From contig SJOL01007197.1 in NCBI GenBank assembly GCA_004794785.1, positions 144,551-208,550 on the forward strand: a stretch of DNA of 64,000 nucleotides. The letters run 5' to 3'. The notes under the pieces were generated by a model that saw only the letters and a program-made list of their open reading frames with translations, was not told where the DNA came from and did no database searches. The DNA is from Opisthorchis felineus. Taxonomy: Eukaryota; Platyhelminthes; Trematoda; Opisthorchiida; Opisthorchiidae. Shown here one piece after another: positions 21,171-33,640 of the stretch. How positions within the stretch are numbered: the first letter of the stretch is position 1; the number at the start of each line of letters is the position of its first letter. The position numbers were made by a program, and so were the translations under genes.

Positions 21171-21421
21171 TCAACGAAAAGGTGGGTGAGTATTCGCCAG
21201 ACGTTTAACTATCAGAAAGTCACCCGCTCCAGAGGAATGAAAGTATGAGGTGACTCCAAGAATGCGTTGGTAGCAATTCACATCACATTGTGGGACACAG
21301 GCCAGCTGCGTCTCCACCAAAGGTATTGACTACGAAGCGAAGACTCTAGTGGAATATACCATTGTAGGATAAACGAGCAGCCATCTGTGAGGGCAAGATA
21401 AAACTGCGTATCCGGCGGTGC
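21171..21421 (-). pseudogene. Decayed FN3-like exon
   Basis: On the minus strand APPDTQFYLALTDGCSFILQW begins at 21421 like the N-terminal half of an FN3 domain, with the strand-B tryptophan and a following proline. After about 33 codons the similarity continues only in another frame: VETQLACV, CYQRILGVTSYF and SSGAGDFL, resembling strands C' to G. A shift is therefore needed near 21322. Where the AG acceptor should be, the sequence reads TTTGCTGCG rather than AG, and no good donor follows. The simplest reading is an FN3 exon that has lost its splice site and frame. Sequencing or assembly error is an alternative. Confidence 0.4.
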
Positions 21422-22222
21422 GCAGCAAATGCATGAAAACTGATTGACAGAATACTGAGTTGAATAAAAATTGTGACAAAATGAACATAAGATTAAAAAA
21501 GTCATTCTGAGAGAACGCAAAATGAAAAAAAGCAGTCAGGTGTACTGGAACAATGAGCTTTGGGCAGACCGAAGAAGCCCGGCTTCCAGCATTCATACGT
21601 GAAACAACTATGCAGGAAGACTTAGTATGATTTGGCCAGCTATTGCGTTTGTACCTTAAAAGAGCTACATTAGCCGGTCATTCCTCATGAAGTTTTAGTT
21701 GATTTTTGCTAACACAACCTCCGTTGGTTTTCAGTGCTTTGAGACTGTCTAGAGACGCTCCTGACGGATAGAACGAAACGAGTAAAAATACGGACTAATA
21801 CGCTCTAAATGAATCTGTTGCACATATTGGCTTTCTCGTGCATTTTTGAGCGGTGTTCTGGAAACTCTTGTCACGGTTACAGTGTTGCAATTTGCAACTC
21901 GTTTACTGCGAATTGAGTTTTCATGGAAAGTCAGACAACCAGCCTGCGGTGGCGCTTGGTTCAGTCCTACCGTCTACCTCACTATCCATTTTCATTCTCT
22001 TTGCTGCCTCAAGAGCGTTTGGATTCAAACATATATTGTTGATGTTTTTGAGAAATACGTCCGGAAATTTTCACAGAAGAAGGTGGTGAAGTTTTCTGCA
22101 GTGTAATTTGCAACACTGAGCCATCCTACTAACGAAACATCTTTTGATTAGTCCTGGGGCGTATGTGGGATTCGTTTGATTATTGATCCTTTTGTAGGTA
22201 ATAACGAGACACTTTTGCTTAC

Positions 22223-22270
22223 CTGGGTCCTCCCTGGCTGCAAGCTTTATAGTGTAACTATGAGCGTCTG
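22223..22270 (-). CDS. Candidate short exon (48 nt)
   Basis: The strong donor GACCCAG|GTAAGC follows 22223. The acceptor before 22270 (AATTCGGAACAG) has a poor polypyrimidine tract. The phase 1 to 1 frame reads DAHSYTIKLAAREDP, which could be the last two strands of an FN3 domain (SYTIKLAARE). With only 16 codons the rest of the domain would have to be on other exons. A cryptic donor is also possible. Confidence 0.25.
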
Positions 22271-22499
22271 CTGTTCCGAATTATCAGACTTGAGGTGCAA
22301 AATGACTCAAATTGGATTGACTGCGGAAAATCTAGGGAACGACAATGAATTTTCGGTGACTAGGCACAGTTTCCTAAGCTGTTATTTTTCACTGAACCAA
22401 GGACTTCATATACAGGCGAAATAAGTTAGTGTGTAAGTGCTCCACTAGAATATTATGCTTTCAAAGATCAACCTTGATGCAGTCTTAACTACTGAGACG

Positions 22500-25400
22500 A
22501 CTAATACACAGTAAATGGTTTTTATTAGCCACCGAATCTTCACACAAACTGCCTCAACAATCGTATGCAGTTAAAACCGGGTTGCATACTCAAGATATAT
22601 ATTTTTCGAGTATAACTGAAGACGTAGTCCGTTGAAGTCTTAGACATCTACCTTAAAACTACGGTATATGGAGTATGAAAAAAGTCGACTCCTAATGTGC
22701 TTCATCAAATCAGTCCCGGCGTTTGGTTGAATCTTCACATTTGAGGTCATGGTGAGGCAATGAAACTTGCTGAAATAATGTAAAGAAAATGAGTTTCCGA
22801 AAATGAAAACTTTGATTGTTTATCATCCAAGCACTGGCATGAATTTATTGCAATAGACAAAGAAACAGGTCAGTCTAGCAGCACGGCCGTGCCAATAAGC
22901 CCTATATTTCTTGACCCAACATACAGCAATGCAGTTTTTCTTCGAAGTCCTCAGGTCAGTGGTTATCATTCTGGATCACGTGCTCATGGGATCCTGAATA
23001 TCCCTTATCCTGATGCTTTCATCCAAACCAAAAGTCTAAACATCGAATTACATGCCTCTTGTATAAGGGCGTCTTAGTTTTATCGTCTGTAACATGGTTG
23101 TGGATGCCATAAACTAGTTGCTACTATCAGATCTGTTTTCCATCATAAAAATGCCCCATGAGTCTGACTGTTAGTGGACAGAGCTTGATTCCTTACCTGA
23201 CGGTCAGGAAACCCAATAATGACCTTGTGTTTTGAACCCAAGATGGTTTAATCAGTCAACATCCACCATGCCAGCTGATGGTAGGAGGAAACGCAGAGCA
23301 GACTTCTTTTTTAGAACTGACACCTCCTATGTATACTGTTCATATGTCCGGTCAAACATCACACCCGTGTATTGTGGCATTTGGTCCGACAGCATAGTAG
23401 TTTGGAGTGATTTGATTAGGCAGGGAGATACGTTAGGTTCCCCCTACTAATTCAGGCAGCATTGTGATGTCCAAGTTTGTTGAATTTTCGGTGATCGTGA
23501 CACATAAATACACTCAAATTTAAATTTAAAAAAATGTCCAAGATGTTAACGTATTTACCGAATATAAAATTAGTTACAGTTCGTGGTCAATCTACAACAG
23601 TTTTTGACCTGTTTAAGAAGACCTCGAATTTCCATCGGCTATAACTCGCACCTGAACACCAAATTCGGTGTATAGCATAACATTCATTCTGGATTAAAAA
23701 TAATCTCCAAGGTCGACATACATAAACTACTTGTTTAGGGCACCGTTCAAACAAAACATTCAACGCGAAAGTTGAATTAGGGTTCACTTAGGCGAATATA
23801 CAGTGTATTATATCGTTTTCACTTCGTATAATGTACTGCGTGAAGGTTTGATGGCAGTCGGTCAACAGACCCCTACCAGCTTTGCCGCCTTCAAAGATAT
23901 CATGAATGTCTACTCGGATGAACTCCTCGACAGAATTTATGCTGCATATTGAGCAGGGTCATAATGATATACCACACATTCAGCGGAGAACTGACAGCAG
24001 ATGAAGAACTGCATTCAACTTAATTAGGAAGCTCGGCGAACACATCAGCAATCACCTGATCAACAACCAAACACGCATGTTCAGCTGGCCAAATGACACA
24101 TTCGAGCAAACTTTCGTCACAAAGGCTGAGCTTCTTGACATGGGGGTAGAGAAGGGATTTAAATTCTTTTGGTTTTTGCTTGCGAACAGCCCACTTATAC
24201 TTTTAGGTAGTCGAAGCCTTCGAATGGGTTCTCATTAGCCACTAACAAGCTTTGACTCCAAAGCATATTGTTCAGGTTGTCTTCCGAATTACTCTGGTAA
24301 ATATTCCTGTTAGGAGTCATATTTTTTGTACAAAACTATTCATGTATGAGTGCAAAATTTGTCTTATCAATGATTTATCATTGTCCTAAATATTTATCAA
24401 ACCAACTAACTGCGTGTATCACATAATGCAACATGTTAACATGCACAGATGTTCGTTGAACCAAATGCGGTAGAATATGCACTATAGCCTGAGCATGATG
24501 ATCAAAAGAATAGCTTTTGCGTGAATCACACCTTAGTATAAGAGAATCGTCACGGTTGTGTCATATCAAATAATAGAGAGCGACTTTTTATTGCCTTCAG
24601 ACGGAAAAGAATTTGCGTAACATTTTGATTTATCCATAAGTAGTTTTAAGCGCAGTTTCCAACAGTTGCGAGCAAATCTGAGCAGAGTGCCTGATTTGCT
24701 TTGAACCGTTCAAATTTGTCGTGCATTTCAATGTCGGCCCTTTTAATACAGGGTGTCGATATCGGAACATTATTGTCTCTTATTCCAAGACTTCAGTTGA
24801 TTGGTGTGCGCTCGTGATGAGACGGCTGGACATACTATGCTGAACTGACGGTGTAAAATCTCATGGGTAAAATAGAGTCATACACATTCCCGGACGACAA
24901 AAACCCATGTTATCAGCCGACAATTATCTGTAAGCTCCTTCAGTGAATGAGTCAAGCGCGGAGACGACTGGCCTTTGAGGCTTAGGAAATAGTAAAACGG
25001 CACACAACCTTCTATCGGAAGTGAATAAGCTGACACAACATGAATGGCCTAAGTTGTATGATGACGTGTTAAATGCGTGTTTGCCCACACTACAATCCAG
25101 TTCATGTACAACGATATATTCATCACAGTGGCATGTGCCAGGTCCCATATTATTTGGGGGGGTAAAAGAGTTACTAGCGCGTGCACTGCTGTAGCCATCA
25201 TCGGTGAATAGGATCACTGAAATGAATTAATACCGGTCGCAATAATTATAATACTATAAGCTTTGATGTAATAGGTGTTACAATCGCTGGTGACAATCTG
25301 AAGCTTTTCGTTAGTTAGTCCTTCAACCTAGCCTGCTAAATTGTGCTTTAATCACTTGTTTAGTAAAACAAAAAGCCTCTTAATTTGTGCGCTTTATTCT

Positions 25401-26200
25401 CCTGGTCGCATAAGGCAAACGGCAAAAATCTTCGTTGCAGGTACTACCCAAATACGGCTATTTTACCTAGAGTTCATGGAAGCCAACTGTTTTGTTTGCA
25501 TGTAGATTCACACAAATCATACTTAAGATTTCTCACAATGCTAAGGGAAGTACTAAAGGAAAATTTTGTTTTGACTGTCTTTGAACCCGGAATATTTCTG
25601 GGAGTATGCAAAACTCATACAGTTTGTGCGTTCGGTAGGGAACCTAAACAAATGTTTCATTTTTGTAGAAAATATAGCGGTAGGACCGCCACCCGAACGG
25701 CTGGAGGAAAGAAGATAAAAGCAAGATCCTCAACAAAAAGCACTAGCAACTATGGTGGAGGTTTGTCCACGAAATAAAATAGGACTATATAGAGCAAAGA
25801 GACGCAGGTGATACTGTGCTGACGCGCAGCCGGGCATTCTTTAAGATCTACTTGATAATTCAACTAAGAAGTAGTTTCGAAAACATTTCTCGTTTGTTTC
25901 ACATCGACAAGATACTTTAGATCTGCGTTCTCACGCCTCCCGAAGTTGAGAGTGTATTGAGAAAAAATAAACCTTAGGATCTAGTCGGATTTGCAAGATT
26001 TCTGCCTCCGGGTTTTGGTTTTATATTCATCCGAAACAGACCAATATTGGCAGTATTCTTGGATATATACTGCCAGCCACATTAATAATAAGATCAACAG
26101 TAACCAAGTAGATCTTTCAGAACTATTCGTTCTGTTTTGGAAGCACAACAAAATATTTCACGGTGATCAATTTTTGTCTACATAACGGCTATTTTGTCAC
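22500..26200. other. Long intron sequence, no exon recognised
   Basis: Between the candidate at 22.2 kb and the FN3 exon at 26.3 kb I see no segment with FN3 pattern and paired splice signals. A 130-codon plus-strand frame at 25385-25777 (rich in Lys, Arg and Ser towards its end) is antisense to the gene and matches nothing known to me. A donor-like CAG|GTAAGG at about 23196 on the minus strand has only a short open frame before it. Confidence 0.4.
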
Positions 26201-26321
26201 GTTTTGTTTATCTTTGTTTTAAAACACATTAGAAGGGAGATCTTTAGTGAAAATCAGTCCTATTGGAAAGCTTGGTAGAAAAGGAGCAAGTCTATGGGAA
26301 AATGCCCAAACATTCGCTTAC

Positions 26322-26618
26322 GTGGTGGCGTTTCAATTCTTATGGAGTCCGAGTAACTTCCATAGTGTACGGAGTTGAAAACTGCTTGTACTTTATAGAA
26401 GTATCTAACATTTGGTTTTAAATCGAACAAGTTTAGTTCTGTTGCAACCGAAGGAAAGTGTTTTTCTTCTGTATTGTTGCGTATTCGGGCGATGCGAGTT
26501 ACCCGGTATGAGAGACGACACGAAAGAGACCAACTGGTGGAAATTGGAAACCATTGAAGTCGGTGTCCCATTGTGTTTTCCAACTGTTCAACGGTAAAAC
26601 CATCCGGTGATTTGAGAA
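26322..26618 (-). CDS. FN3-domain exon (partial CDS)
   Basis: This 99-codon exon runs phase 1 to phase 1. The acceptor CCTTCGCCATTTCTTGCAG precedes 26618 and the donor CACCAC|GTAAGC follows 26322. The domain has GHRLQWFPIS with the strand-B tryptophan and LSYRVTRIARI at strand C. ELNLFDLKPNVRYFYKVQAV carries the classical L....L.P...Y.Y.V signature of strands E and F. YGSYSDSI follows as the final turn. This is the clearest FN3 signature in the window. Confidence 0.88.
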
Positions 26619-27439
26619 CTGCAAGAAATGGCGAAGGGGGCAATGACAGAAGTTACCACCGAAATGTCAGCTAACACCAAAAATTGTAAAAACCTCAAAA
26701 GAACGCTGAAATCATAAACAGTTTACAGAAACTATGATAGCAGTTTACACGGCGAACAGATAATTCAAATGGATGCACATGCGGTTTAGCGTAAACTGCA
26801 CCTGGGTAAGTCAGCTTCATCCGATGTTACAGGTTAATCCAAAAACAGATGCCAACCCATCATAGTAAACCTGTCAGTAGACCTAGATCCATTTATCTAG
26901 GCAAACAAATTCCAGTCAAAGGCTGACAATATTGGTAGTCATTCTTGAGCTGTTTGTCCTAGAGGCCCTAATGTTATGAAAATTCTGGGCCACATTGACT
27001 TGCTCTCCGATATAAGGTTGAAGATCAAAATTTACTATAAAGTTCCAAAAGTTGGATGGTATCCACTAATATAAATGAAGCGCTTGTGCTATGTGTGGTA
27101 GCACTGCTTTCTAGAGGAGCATAAGACAAAACTTAACCAAGTCTTATCCGTCTAAGTAAGGAAATTTAACGGACAATTCAAAATTACACTGCTTCGCAGA
27201 GCCAGTTGGACTCGTCAGATCTCCTAGTTTCCGGTTTCACACACATGATAAACCAGAATGATTCACCAACATCACCACTGATAGTTACACCCCAGTGGAA
27301 CACAGGTGCTTCACTGCCGTACATCCATGTCAATCTATTTGAATATAGCCTCGTAATGTAAAGAAGAAAAATTGGGAAAAGCAAGGGGACACAGAACAAG
27401 CCTACCACAAATAACCAGAGCGCCCTCGCCTCCAGCACC

Positions 27440-27665
27440 CAGTCAGGCAAGCTGGATAGAGGCTGACAGCATGAACACAATTGACATCGGTTAGCCACTA
27501 AATTGTTCAGCGTCTCCAGCCAGACATAGGGTTGGTAACGGGGACCCCATCCTAAAAGGCGAACAACGCCATTGGCTCTCAAACTTTTCGTGACATCCTT
27601 CGTTCCTTTCTACAATGTCAACTTCTGTTCACCTCTAGGCTTCCGCCACCCCGAATTAAGCATGC
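27440..27665 (-). mobile_element. RTE-type LINE fragment, 3' end of the coding region
   Basis: The minus-strand frame reads ANGVVRLLGWGPRYQPYVWLE and then TLNNLVANRCQLCSCCQPL. Flatworm RTE proteins end in a segment of the form VVRLPGWGPRD....WLETL.DMA.NR.QW.SCCQFL, and the sequence upstream (IRGGGSLEVN) fits the preceding part with a frame change. Only about 230 bp remain, inserted in a long intron of the FN3 gene. The hydrophobic run that follows in the same frame (to about 27.34 kb) is probably untranslated LINE tail or flank, not a membrane protein. Confidence 0.7.
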
Positions 27666-29221
27666 AAAACTACGTTCTTCTCGGAAGCGTTAACTTGGTA
27701 TGTGTAACACGTGGCTCAGGCACCTTGGCTTGCAGACTGCCATAACTACATTCGTCTGATTTTTTGAAGGACCTGGTCATGAACTGAATGCACTTTAGTA
27801 CACATGGCACCAACCGCATTCATGAACCATAAAATCAATATCATATACCTTACGTCGTCATCTTCGTCAAAACTGTAAATATCTATGTAGATACTTTTCT
27901 GCGTGTAAATTTCTCAGATGCTGAGGCTAGGTCATGTTTAACGCGCCCTGATCTCAAGAAATTTACCACGCATATCCACTATACTGTAGAACTGCGTTAT
28001 CGAAATGAATGTTTCTTTGATTGCGACAAATATTAGAGCTTTTGTAAGATGTACCAAAACATTCCTATTATAAAATAATGAACAGGTGTTTCGTCTGAAA
28101 TGCAATAAATAAATAGTTGTGAGGAGCTTATTCCGTACTGTGGCATTTGGATGAATATGCTCGAACAGCCAAGGAATCGTTTTTGCAGTTCACACCATTT
28201 ATCTATGGTTTGCAGTTTTAAGGCCATCTGTAATTGATTGAATGGGCAAACTATCCTGAAAACTGCACAGCTGGGCTAATTTTGACGAATTAATTTTGCG
28301 TCAAGTAAATCAGGCCTTCAGATCTGAAGCGTCGTTGCGCAGCAATATTACCCCCACCGACAGCCTCATTGGCCGATTCGTCCCTACAACCCTCTGGTAG
28401 ATAATGTGGGACTTGTAATGAGGTAAAGCATGTTACGCTATTTAAGTACAAGGTATCTGGACTTTGCATCCACGTGCATCCACGTCATACGTGATATTTT
28501 TCACACTTCCGCGTTACTCGCCATGAATACATTTGTGCAGCCCATGATTAGGTCGACGACGATTGTAGTTTACCGTCTTGCTTGATCTAATAGCCAACCT
28601 ACTGAAGCTATTCTCTCTGATCTCCAGGATGCATCGATTAGTGCGGATCACTATTTTTACTCATAATCTGTTTCTGCGCACCAGACAAATAAATCGGTAT
28701 CCTGACGTTTCTTATTGCCTGCTTTTACCAGGTTCTCCTGTCTGTAGGCAACCACGTCCAACAATTGATTCCGGTGTAAGATACAAACGTGCGAGGAACT
28801 GCCGCTGACATCCTGCCGTACATTTGTGTGTGTTCCCTATGCACAGTCCAAATTATTACCACCAAGAAGGCATTGGGTGAGTTTAATGTATCAGTCAGTG
28901 TTTTGTGGACAGTGAAACTGCCACTGCGACAAAGTACACCTGTACAGGTTAAATGCGCCTGAACTAGCACCTGTGTACGGATAAATATGTTTGAACTTTG
29001 AGTGATGTGATTCACTTCCCGGACGCCCACATTTACGACTCTGTAGCCCTTCAGGCTTTCTCACCCATCTGCTTAGAATCCACCCACACAATGTATAAGA
29101 GATGTTGAAACATGTCGGAGCGGTTTTCTTCAGCAGTGCTGACAGTTAAGGCCTCGGGATAGTTCAGGATGTACAAAACTGATCAGGTATCGCAACGCCA
29201 AAATTTAAGGCGAGCACTTAC

Positions 29222-29297
29222 CTGGTGAATTTCTTGTCTGTACGGTTTTCCCAATTACAAGTGCTGTTCACAGGCAGTCTGTTTAATTGAGGTCCAG
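29222..29297 (-). CDS. Candidate FN3 N-terminal half exon (76 nt)
   Basis: The donor ACCAG|GTAAGT after 29222 is a perfect consensus. The acceptor GCCTTAGTATTCAG before 29297 is good. The frame enters in phase 1 and leaves in phase 2 and reads GPQLNRLPVNSTCNWENRTD. The spacing of LPVNSTCNW is what strands A and B of an FN3 domain look like, with the tryptophan at the right place. The matching C-terminal half, entering in phase 2, may lie at about 28.96-29.07 kb, but the sequence there is not clearly FN3-like. The splice signals make this a credible exon. Confidence 0.4.
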
Positions 29298-29818
29298 CTG
29301 AATACTAAGGCAGCCATTTTGGTTCAGGTAAAAAAGATGGGTTTGCTTAACTGCCGGTGGAAATTCCCATCTAATCTATCGGGTTTTATTTTGCTGCAAT
29401 GATCCAAGAAATCATTGTGAATGGTCTCACTTATCCTTGGCTTGCAGGACTCATCCAACCGTATCAAAAAAGGTACAATCTTGGAAGGAGACAGCTTGCT
29501 TATGGCATACAGAAATTTCCCGAATAAAGTCTACTTGTTCGTCAGAAATTTGGGAAATCTCAACAGGTTTTGAGAACTCCCGTGAAGCAACATTTGTTCC
29601 AGAGCTAGCCGAACCAAAGAGTTTTCAGCAACCTTATGAGTAGTGCATCACTTCTACGCAATTGTCAACTTTTTTTAAACTGAAATAAATCTCACCAATA
29701 GAAGTTCATGGGGTAGTGCAACAACTTTTCATTCATTTGGAACCATCCGAAAAACACTCCATTGCGCAACCGGTGACGAAATGAGTACGAAAAAAAATTA
29801 ATGTGTTCCGCTTCTCAC

Positions 29819-30079
29819 CTGGGTATTTCGTCGTTACATTGCCCAACCACAATCTATTGATTTCCGCTTTCCCATTCATCAGTTCGATCCATAAACCGTA
29901 GACTGCGCACGCAGTCAAATTCTCTATTCGGCTTGATACTCTGGTACCTTTGACAATAAATTCTGATTTGTTGTCAATCACCCGAACCTGTACGTTGGTT
30001 CCCAACGATATTTTATTCCACTTGATTTTCACGAAACCATCTCCCAGGATGACTTTTCTGACTGTGATTGTTGTGCTCA
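29819..30079 (-). CDS. FN3-domain exon (partial CDS)
   Basis: This 87-codon exon runs phase 1 to phase 1. The acceptor TTTCTGTGTATTTCAG precedes 30079 and the strong donor CCCAG|GTGAGA follows 29819. The domain shows GFVKIKWNKIS with the strand-B tryptophan and VQVRVIDN at strand C. SSRIENLTACAVYGLWIELMN carries the Leu and Tyr of strands E and F. The C-terminal turn is reduced. Size, phase and location on the same strand make it part of the FN3 gene. Confidence 0.83.
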
Positions 30080-31445
30080 CTGAAATACACAGAAATGCAG
30101 AGTAAGTCGACAGTGATCTTGATTTTTAAATGTACAAAAACAAACTACAGAATATTTTCCGTCGAAATGGGCGGCCAACGTTATCGCCGTTCTTACTTAT
30201 GATGATTTAGTAATGATTTTTGTGGGGATTCTCTGTTTCGTTGGTCGATTGAGGTGAGGTGTAAGCCTGTATGCTGCATGGTTGAGCTTGGACACAAAAT
30301 TTCATGCACAAAAAACGAGAAGTTTTGGTGTCGTAACAGGTATCAGTTGACCCATGCACTTGGTGCGTAATGTGTGTTCTGACAACCCGAATAACTGCAT
30401 TAAGACTGCGCCAGCGCTTGTGGATCCTATTGATACCTCGGTAGCGGGGAACTTGCACGGTGCTTGTGCACGATACGTGTTCTCGAAACAGAAGCCTAGA
30501 TGAACCTAACGATATAATGTTTGCCTAGCTGCTGTACATTAAGGGTGAAAAGGCTAGTAAAATAGCAGAATGAAGATCTATGTAAATTTTACCAGGCTCA
30601 TTCAGTTGAGAATCACGAAATCCTTCCTTTCAAAATATCGCATTCACATGAGTGGTAGCATCGGTACCAAGAATGCATCTCAGTTAAGTGGGTTAAACTT
30701 GGGTTTGAGTGACTTTGGGTTTATAAACTTTCAAAACTTCAGTACTAATCGCCAAATTAAGAGCAGATTCCTAAAAATATCTGTACTTTTTCGTAGAATC
30801 ATTAAATCTTTCCGTTCTCACTGTGAGTCCCATTCTCCGATGTGTTCTTTTGGTTCACTTCTAAACACAATCCAACATGAGCAATTAGAATCCTGAGAAC
30901 GGTGTTGCTGTTAAAACCACCTTACCACACACAAGAAGTGATTCAAAAATACGCAGAAGGCCTCAAGGATCTTTGGTGGCACTTGGTCTGGGAATTGTGG
31001 CAGGTTCATCGGACGATCGGCACAGCACGGAGATTTATTGGGTAGTTGTACGAATCGTCAGGATAACCAATTAAATTGATGAGTCCTGAGCATGTTTGCC
31101 AACTGAGACATTGTAAATCAGGTGCGCTAAGCGCGGACAAGTGGATCAATGCGAGACAACCTCCACGCACGTCAAAATCGTGGACTCTGGATCCTTGCCT
31201 TAAGAATGGCATGCCCTGCAGGTGAGATCAATTGAGAACACTCTAGTATAATCTCTCCCGATCTGATGTGACCTACCAAAACTCGTGGTTGAACGGATAC
31301 AGAACTGTCAGGGCGACAGTGATGTAAACACCAATTCAAAAATTTTCTGCTCTAAAGTGGATGCATAGGTCATCGTACTTTTTTTCCTCAAAGTGAGCAA
31401 AAGGTGGATCTTGAATTATTTTAGTTCATCAAACCAGTAACATAC

Positions 31446-31748
31446 CTCTGTTTGTCCTCAAAGTTCGGCTTATTGACTTCCGGAAATGAAATCCAAGCTT
31501 CTGGCTGTAAACAGTGGCAATGTAGACGTAAGTGGTTTTTGGAAGTAAATTTTCAGTAATGGCGTTTTGAATGATCACGAAATTTTGACTGATTTTCTGC
31601 GTAGACAGTTGTTTTGCATACCGCGTCAGCTTATACCTTAGATGACAGCCCCTTGGATACATTGGTTTTGACGTCCATTCAATGTGTTGTGCTGTGGACC
31701 CCTTCACATTGGAGACAAACATTCTGACGTCTGGAAGTTTGTCAATGG
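31446..31748 (-). CDS. FN3-domain exon (partial CDS)
   Basis: This 101-codon exon runs phase 1 to phase 1. The acceptor CAATCTTACTTTTTCAG precedes 31748 and the donor CAGAG|GTATGT follows 31446. The frame starts IDKLPDVRMFVSNV and shows TAQHIEWTSK with the strand-B tryptophan and CHLRYKLTRYAK at strand C. ITENLLPKTTYVYIATVYS gives the L.P.T.Y.Y.A signature of strands E and F. It is the most upstream FN3 domain identified. An RTE LINE relic lies just beyond it, in the next intron upstream. Confidence 0.87.
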
Positions 31749-32849
31749 CTGAAAAAGTAAGATTGTGCAGTTTGCATGAGGAATTGTCAGCTTTTTGTTG
31801 ACCCTTTCTACTGGGATGTGACAACAACTTCGGGGATAAATACAAATGCATGACTCGGATATTTCATCACTAATTTATCCATCATTATTAATCATTATTA
31901 CTGTCCGCTTTAAAAGTCGCGTACTCCTTGTACGGTGTTTATGGTCATCACAGTTTCGTTCGCAGATAATCTAGGGAAGTAGGAGTAGAACGATACGTAT
32001 TAGATGTGGTAGGTGATACAATTGATGCTTTAATACAGGGTTTTCAGTGAACTTCTCATTGAGGAGATCAGGAGAGAAGCGATGCATTGGAGGTAATAGC
32101 TTGGATGCAAGGGCGCCAATAAAGGCGTGAATGGACCATGTCTGACAATGTCTCTAACCATCCCATCTCGTGGTCCCAATCCAGGGAGACAGAAATCAAC
32201 AGCACAGCTGAGTTTGCTCGAAATGGCTTTCTTACTTCACTGCCAAGCCACTGTTTGACCTCTCCTGGCTCGTTTCTGTCCTTCGCGTGGTTGTGTGAAA
32301 AGTGCTCTTTGGAAAAATCGGTCAGCTGGCACCCGGTGCATGTAAGCAATCCCACGTAAACTACTGAGTGTGGTCAGTTCAGCCATCCTGGGTGAGTTAA
32401 CTCTTCCGAAAACCATTTGATATACCTAGGCATTATTGATCGGGTGATCCCACCAGACTCGCGCAATGCTCCGAAGACATCTGTGGATTTTGTGACGCCC
32501 TCAGCGCGCATCGGCGAGGGTTCTGACCCGTATAATAATATAGAGCGCACCGTCGCATTGTAAACTCAACCCGTGACATGCAGGCTAATATCACACTTGC
32601 ACAGGTGCTGCAGGTTCACGAAAACTGCTGCGACCTTCCCATTCCAAATGGAAATATTGCCACACGTTAGATCACCGGGAGTGACACACTTGCCCAGGCA
32701 GATGAATTTACCTGATACCTCAGTCGGCTCATTCGAAGGAATGAGGCTGGGGTTAAATCTCACCCTCCCTTGCAGCAACGCTCACACTTTGTAGATTTGA
32801 AGCACATGCCAAGCAGTGTGGCGGAAATATTTATATTATTTAATATCTT

Positions 32850-33167
32850 TTACATTACAACGGCGTACTCAAAATATGTGGGCAAATGCCCTGAAAGTAT
32901 TTCGACCCCACAAGCACTAGAGGCTTCGAGTAAGTTCTCTATGATCATGCCAATGGCGAAGTTGAGTAGGAGGGTTGAGAGAGGACAACCTTGCCTCACA
33001 CCATTTGATGTAGTGAAATCCAGCAAGACCTTGTAAGAGGCATTCAAACGTCTGCTGGAGTTGGCGTACGTTGCCCCAGGGAGGATCATGACTTTATGGG
33101 GGTCAGCTGTGCTCCACAGACACTGCCACAGTGCGTGACGGTCCACAAAGTCAAGGGCAGCTCTCAA
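32850..33167 (-). pseudogene. RTE reverse transcriptase, palm fragment
   Basis: A 105-codon frame begins with AALDFVDRHALWQCLWS (FDSVDR-like box carrying a catalytic aspartate). It continues through FTTSNGVRQGCPLSTLLLNF, the family's most conserved motif, to a site where YADDI should appear. That box has become YFEYA followed by a stop. DRxALWQCL in particular is familiar from trematode RTE elements. It lies directly downstream of the fingers fragment on the same strand. Confidence 0.78.
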
Positions 33168-33640
33168 GTCAAGGGAGACATCAATTGTTGGTTGATGGAA
33201 GCAGTGTAACCATTCAAAAATCTGTTAGAAGGTGGAAGTGTGATCGGAACATCCCCTTGCAGGACGGAAACCAGCTTGGTTTTCACGAATCTGTCCCTCC
33301 TTTGCTCAATCAACCTTCGAAGGACATGACTAAGGTGCACCCTTGGTACCACAGCTACCAGGCTAATGCCACGGTTGTTATCACACCGTGATCGCGTACC
33401 CATTTTGAAGATAGTAATGACTGTGCATGTGCTCCATTCTGCAGGCCTTTTCTGTTCACTCCATATAGCACATACAAGTTTTGTCCAATGGGTAACCCGT
33501 GGCCCTCCACCTTCAATAAAGTGGAATGGATACAGGCCGTTTGGTCCTAGTAACTTCTCACATTCCAGCAGGCACATATTGTACTCTATTTCTTCTTCTG
33601 ACGGGCTCACATTCCATTCACCTGCATGCGCTGTGTCCAT
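33164..33640 (-). pseudogene. RTE reverse transcriptase, fingers fragment
   Basis: A 158-codon minus-strand frame covers the N-terminal reverse transcriptase region. It includes LECEKLLGPNGLYPFHF (PDG box, with Asn for Asp), EQKRPAEWSTCTVITIFKMG and DNNRGISLVAVVPRV (NYRGISL box, with Asn for Tyr). The following GFR..RG region is lost in a frameshift or deletion before 33.16 kb, and the next frame resumes at ALDFVDR. In an active element this part would grip template RNA and incoming nucleotides. Confidence 0.75.

Noticed and set aside
25385..25777. 130-codon plus-strand frame as a gene
   Set aside because: It sits in an intron of the minus-strand gene, with no recognisable domain and no supporting signals.
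27184..27440. Hydrophobic run (ALWLFVVGLFCVPLLFPIFLLYI) as a membrane segment of the FN3 protein
   Set aside because: It follows directly in frame on the RTE LINE C-terminal peptide and has no splice acceptor of its own. It is more likely LINE tail or flank read by chance.
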